Source of the DNA: an uncultured Bacilli bacterium
GTDB taxonomy: Bacteria > Bacillota_I > Bacilli_A > ML615J-28 > CAG-313
Direction of reading: 5' to 3'
NCBI GenBank assembly: GCA_947627685.1
Contig: CANQWZ010000062.1
Location: 1 to 7,722, forward strand
DNA length: 7,722 nt
In this document: positions 6,448 to 7,722 of the stretch, in pieces
Numbering within the stretch: the stretch's first letter is position 1
Layout: each line of letters opens with the position of its first letter
The notes under the pieces: model-generated
The model's input: the letters and a program-made list of their open reading frames with translations, nothing else
The model's database searches: none
Told to the model about the DNA's origin: nothing
Made by a program: the position numbers and the translations under genes

Positions 6448-7722
6448 CTAACCTATTAATACTTCAAATTCAACCACTTCATCTTTTTCTTCTGATGTTG
6501 GTTTAGGGTTATTTTTAGCTTCTAAAAATTTAACAGCTACATTTTCAAATAAAGCACATGATAAAACATCTTCATCACATTTAACGATTGAAGCATACTT
6601 AGCTTTCATAGCATCAAATTCAGGTGCAATATCATCAGCAGGGCGATGAGTAATAACCGGTGCATCACCAATTATTTTCTTTCTTACTTGTTCATCAACT
6701 TCAGCTGGTGCTTTACCATATTCACCTTTTAAATAAGCTTTAACTTCAGCTGGGCTCATTTTGTAACGTTCACCACTTATAACATTCATAACTGCTTGTG
6801 TACCAACCATTTGTGAAAGAGGTGTAACAAGTGGAGGATAGCCTAAATCTTTACGAACACGAGGAATTTCATTTAAAACTTCTTCATATTTATCCATTGC
6901 CCCTTGTCCTTTTAACTGGCTCATAAGATTTGAAAGCATACCACCAGGTACTTGGTATTTTAAAATATTGGGATTGGTTGTTAAAGCTTTAGGATTTAAA
7001 CCACCATTTGCAAGGAAACGATCTTTAACAACAGTTAATAAATCACAAGCTTTTTTTAAATATTCAAGATTAAGACCTGGATCATATTTTGTACCTTGTA
7101 ATACATATTCTAATGCTTCCGTGCAAGGTTGACTAGTACCACCTGAAAGTGGTGAAAGGGCTGTATCTACAATATCAATACCTGCCTCAATTGCTCTCAT
7201 AATTGTCATTTCCGCCACACCACCAGTACAATGTGTATGAAGTTCTAGTGGAATTTTAACAGCATGTTTGATTCTAGATACTAGTTCATATGCATCAGTT
7301 GGTAATAAAACGCCTGCCATATCTTTGATACAAATGGAGTCAGCACCCATTTTTTCAACTTCTATCGCAAGATTTACAAAGTAATCAATCGTATGAACAG
7401 GACTAGTTGTATAAGATAGGGCTATTTGGCAATGACCACCATATTGTTTTTTATATTTGTTAGTAGCATCGACAGCGCTTTTTAAATTACGTAGGTCATT
7501 TAAAGCATCAAACACTCTAATAATATCAATACCATTTTCAAGCGATTTTTGAACAAATTTTTCAACTAGTTCATCGGAATAATGACGATATCCTAAAATA
7601 TTTTGACCTCTAAATAACATTTGTAATTTTGTATTAGGACAAGCCTTACGAATTAAACGTAATCTTTCCCATGGATCTTCATTTAAGAAACGTAGACATG
7701 CATCAAAAGTTGCACCACCCCA
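6448..7722 (-). CDS. oadA: Oxaloacetate decarboxylase alpha subunit, carboxyltransferase (5' end outside window)
   Basis: The cytoplasmic subunit transfers the carboxyl group of oxaloacetate to biotin, leaving pyruvate. The frame is open to the right edge: before the first in-window ATG (7620) it reads WGGATFDACLRFLNEDPWER, a hallmark of the family, so that ATG is the internal Met of MLFRGQN and the true start is about 45 codons further right. The visible 424 residues hold most of an HMGL-like TIM barrel (about 1-205) and a PYC_OADA domain (about 215-410). Catalytic features seen are the Lys in CIKDMAG (visible residue 133, equivalent to Lys178 of the Vibrio enzyme) and metal ligands in LHTH (162 and 164, equivalent to His207 and His209). 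The Asp metal ligand lies outside the window. The protein ends without a biotinyl domain, which is supplied by the separate carrier two genes downstream. Pyruvate carboxylase subunit B is homologous, but the adjacent sodium-pump beta subunit argues for the decarboxylase. It is the first visible gene of the operon; the promoter is not in the window. Confidence 0.95.
   Translation of the reverse strand, partial: WGGATFDACLRFLNEDPWERLRLIRKACPNTKLQMLFRGQNILGYRHYSDELVEKFVQKSLENGIDIIRVFDALNDLRNLKSAVDATNKYKKQYGGHCQIALSYTTSPVHTIDYFVNLAIEVEKMGADSICIKDMAGVLLPTDAYELVSRIKHAVKIPLELHTHCTGGVAEMTIMRAIEAGIDIVDTALSPLSGGTSQPCTEALEYVLQGTKYDPGLNLEYLKKACDLLTVVKDRFLANGGLNPKALTTNPNILKYQVPGGMLSNLMSQLKGQGAMDKYEEVLNEIPRVRKDLGYPPLVTPLSQMVGTQAVMNVISGERYKMSPAEVKAYLKGEYGKAPAEVDEQVRKKIIGDAPVITHRPADDIAPEFDAMKAKYASIVKCDEDVLSCALFENVAVKFLEAKNNPKPTSEEKDEVVEFEVLIG

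Overview
The window is AT-rich bacterial DNA with every recognisable gene on the minus strand. AGGAG-type ribosome binding sites, short gene gaps, three Gram-positive-style lipoprotein signal peptides and InlB-type/BspA-type surface modules suggest an anaerobic Firmicutes-like bacterium, plausibly a gut or host-associated one. Five proteins use only TGG for Trp and end in TAA or TAG, so the standard bacterial code fits. The species cannot be named from this sequence.

Right half (7722 down to about 4138): an operon for a membrane-bound, biotin-dependent, sodium-pumping oxaloacetate decarboxylase, in the order alpha carboxyltransferase (oadA, 5' end outside the window), gamma-like subunit (oadG), free-standing biotin carrier, beta sodium-translocating subunit (oadB). 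The genes are 0 to 13 bp apart and end at a strong intrinsic terminator (4138-4167). Together they would move CO2 from oxaloacetate (alpha) to biotin on the carrier and decarboxylate carboxybiotin at the beta subunit, coupled to Na+ export. The gamma-like subunit anchors the complex. It is unusual in carrying a lipoprotein signal and about 115 extracytoplasmic residues before its membrane helix.

Middle (4004-4182): a 179-bp intergenic region holding the operon terminator, a catabolite-responsive-element-like palindrome and an extended -10 promoter for the next transcript.

Left half (4003 down to 1): two tandem surface lipoprotein genes 25 bp apart, probably co-transcribed. The first (1165 aa) carries two InlB-type B-repeats, a long unassigned region with recurring LDGYG-like motifs, two successive BspA-like leucine-rich-repeat modules and an unassigned beta-rich C-terminus. 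The second runs off the left edge. It consists of a lipoprotein signal followed by about 80-residue divergent InlB-type repeats, with a 77-bp stretch that is identical in neighbouring units.

Nothing here is clearly a new biological system. The most interesting points are the lipoprotein-fused gamma subunit, the DNA-identical repeats of the left-edge adhesin-like gene, and the unassigned modules of the large lipoprotein.
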